Below the pieces are notes generated by a model. It was given only the letters and a program-made list of their open reading frames with translations. It was not told where the DNA came from and did not search any database. DNA of 64,000 nt. Origin: Dyadobacter luticola (GTDB lineage: Bacteria; Bacteroidota; Bacteroidia; Cytophagales; Spirosomataceae). Below, in pieces: positions 62,599-64,000 of this stretch; the stretch's first letter is position 1, and every line of letters starts with the position of its first letter. The position numbers and the translations under genes are program-made. The DNA lies in assembly GCF_005860805.1 (NCBI RefSeq), contig NZ_VCEJ01000005.1, positions 558,001 through 622,000 of the forward strand, given 5' to 3'.

Positions 62599-64000
62599 AT
62601 GAAAAAAATTGTTGTTGTTGATGATGAGGCAGATATCTGTTTCTTGCTGAAAAGATTTTTATCCAAAAATGATTTCATAGTTGAAACAGCCCAAAATGGC
62701 AAAGACGGCCTCGCGCTGATCGAATCGGTTTCACCGGATCTGGTAATGACCGATTTCAGGCTGGGTGACATTACGGGTACCGACCTGCTTACAGCCATCA
62801 AATCCAAACGGCCCCACGTGCCGGTGCTGATCATTACCGGATATTCCGATATCAAGGTGGCGGTGAATGTGATGAAGTTGGGGGCTTACGATTACATTAC
62901 AAAACCCCTTTTTCCGGATGAGATATTGGTAACCGTTAAAAAAGCGATTGCCGATGCCGAATCTTCCAAAGCCGAGGAGCAGGAATACACTTCTTCGGCC
63001 CCGGTTGCCGGACAAACCGGCGATGCACCGAAACCAGGCCGGAAAAGCAGCTCACGCATGAAAGCGGGCTACATAATGGGCCAGAGCGATATTTCGGACA
63101 ACCTTTTCAAACAGGTGGACCTGGTTGCGCCTACCAATTTCAGTGTGATCATTTACGGGGAAAGCGGCTCGGGTAAAGAGGCGATCGCCCAGGAAATACA
63201 TAACCGGTCGCGGAGAAAAGATATGCCATTTGTGGCGATGGACTGCGGCGCGATTTCGAAGGAATTGGCTGGTAGTGAGCTATTTGGTCACGAAAAAGGA
63301 TCATTTACCGGTGCACTAAATACCAAGATCGGGCATTTTGAAATGGCAAACGGCGGTACACTGTTCCTGGATGAAGTGTCCAACTTATCCTACGAAATCC
63401 AGGTAGCATTGCTGCGTGTAGTTCAGGAACGTAAAATGCGACGCATCGGTGGTTCGAAAGAGATCGACCTGGATGTACGGATCATTGTGGCGAGTAACGA
63501 AAGACTGCTCGAATCGGCTAGAAATGGTAAGTTCAGGGAGGATCTTTATTATCGTTTCAATGAATTTACGATCGAGGTACCGGCTCTGAGAAACAGAAAA
63601 GATGACCTGATGCTTTTTGCCGGGGCTTTTCTGGATACAACCAATGTAGAGCTTAATAAAAATGTCAGCGGGTTTTCGGAAGAAGTTAAAAACGATTTTC
63701 TGAACTACTCGTGGCCGGGTAACCTGCGTGAGTTGAAAAATGTGATCAAACGCGCAACATTGCTTTCAGACGGCGAACTGATTGAGGAAAAGTCACTGCC
63801 TTTTGAAATTGTAAACTATAAAAGACTCAAAGACCTGGACGAAGAGCCGGCGGCACCGGCTGCGGCATCTGCATCGACAGGCAGCGTTGAAAGTCCTGTG
63901 GAAGGAGATGATTCCAAACCAAGCCTGAAAACCGTCGCCAATGAAGCTGAGTATGATATGATCATGCAGGTACTGCGCGATGTGAATTTCAATAAAAGCA
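62599..64000 (+). CDS. NtrC-family sigma-54-dependent response regulator (3' end missing)
   Basis: I translated this by hand; it stays open to the right edge, giving 467 residues. The receiver domain (1-118) has acidic pocket DDE (8-10), phosphoacceptor Asp52 (VMTDFRLGD) and Lys in TKPL. A linker of about 35 residues precedes the AAA+ domain. This has Walker A GESGSGKE (187-194), the sigma-54 contact loop as GSFTGA (234-239) rather than GAFTGA, Walker B FLDE (256-259) and NLREL near the end of the AAA+ part. The Fis-type HTH would begin where the window stops. It activates promoters used by the RpoN encoded upstream; the signal and targets are unknown. Confidence 0.93.
   Translation, partial: MKKIVVVDDEADICFLLKRFLSKNDFIVETAQNGKDGLALIESVSPDLVMTDFRLGDITGTDLLTAIKSKRPHVPVLIITGYSDIKVAVNVMKLGAYDYITKPLFPDEILVTVKKAIADAESSKAEEQEYTSSAPVAGQTGDAPKPGRKSSSRMKAGYIMGQSDISDNLFKQVDLVAPTNFSVIIYGESGSGKEAIAQEIHNRSRRKDMPFVAMDCGAISKELAGSELFGHEKGSFTGALNTKIGHFEMANGGTLFLDEVSNLSYEIQVALLRVVQERKMRRIGGSKEIDLDVRIIVASNERLLESARNGKFREDLYYRFNEFTIEVPALRNRKDDLMLFAGAFLDTTNVELNKNVSGFSEEVKNDFLNYSWPGNLRELKNVIKRATLLSDGELIEEKSLPFEIVNYKRLKDLDEEPAAPAAASASTGSVESPVEGDDSKPSLKTVANEAEYDMIMQVLRDVNFNKS

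Overview
The window looks like a chromosomal segment of a Bacteroidota bacterium of the order Cytophagales, most like Dyadobacter or a close relative. This is inferred from protein families and style; no search was run. Pointers are a type IX secretion (T9SS) sorting domain on a giant cell-surface protein, Bacteroidota-type promoter elements (TAnnTTTG at -7), the near absence of Shine-Dalgarno sites, DUF4136 and DUF1460 proteins, and the mix of CocE, ThuA, pectate-lyase-like and purple-acid-phosphatase secreted enzymes.

Layout. 1-1680: an M14 zinc carboxypeptidase (minus strand, cut by the left edge). 1925-1996: tRNA-Glu(TTC). 2252-7486: a 1744-residue secreted protein with 14 tandem repeats of about 93 residues and a T9SS C-terminus. 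7546-9731: a small accessory island with a divergent small gene/XRE repressor pair, a hicAB toxin-antitoxin pair, and a second probable toxin-antitoxin pair whose toxin looks like an ADP-ribosyltransferase fold. 9815-18161: secreted or membrane-bound hydrolases (MBL hydrolase, CocE-like esterase, ThuA protein, a double beta-helix plus beta-propeller protein, purple acid phosphatase). 18283-22608: a B12-binding radical SAM protein, two REP-like palindromes, nagA, a pentapeptide-repeat protein and thioredoxin.

22685-40209 is a single-direction polysaccharide locus of about 15 genes, read right to left: SLBB outer-membrane export protein, chain-length regulator, ABC exporter permease and ATPase (Wzm/Wzt type), DegT aminotransferase, GT-C membrane glycosyltransferase, WbqC protein, NeuD-type acetyltransferase, GT4, a pair of related glycosyltransferases flanking a DUF5672 gene, GT2, a Wzy/WaaL-like membrane protein and an acyltransferase. 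Spacing is mostly under 10 bp or overlapping. The genes together make, acylate, export and probably ligate a surface glycan containing an amino sugar. No Wzx flippase, initiating transferase or sugar-nucleotide dehydratase is visible in the window.

40482-64000: parE and pheA (plus strand); a three-gene minus operon with a DUF4136 lipoprotein, an outer-membrane barrel and a 722-residue protein I cannot name; a DinB protein; an OmpR-type response regulator/histidine kinase pair; a DUF1460 protein; a maltose-use cassette (GH13 amylase, beta-phosphoglucomutase, GH65 phosphorylase); a TPR protein; a single-domain response regulator; a YtxH stress-type protein; and rpoN followed by an NtrC-type sigma-54 activator cut by the right edge.

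The candidates most worth following are the toxin-antitoxin-like pair at 8911-9731, the nested repeat architecture of the giant surface protein, the hybrid glycan export locus with a glycosyltransferase paralogue that has lost its DxD motif, and the unnamed 722-residue protein. No CRISPR array, insertion sequence, rRNA or prophage structural gene was seen.
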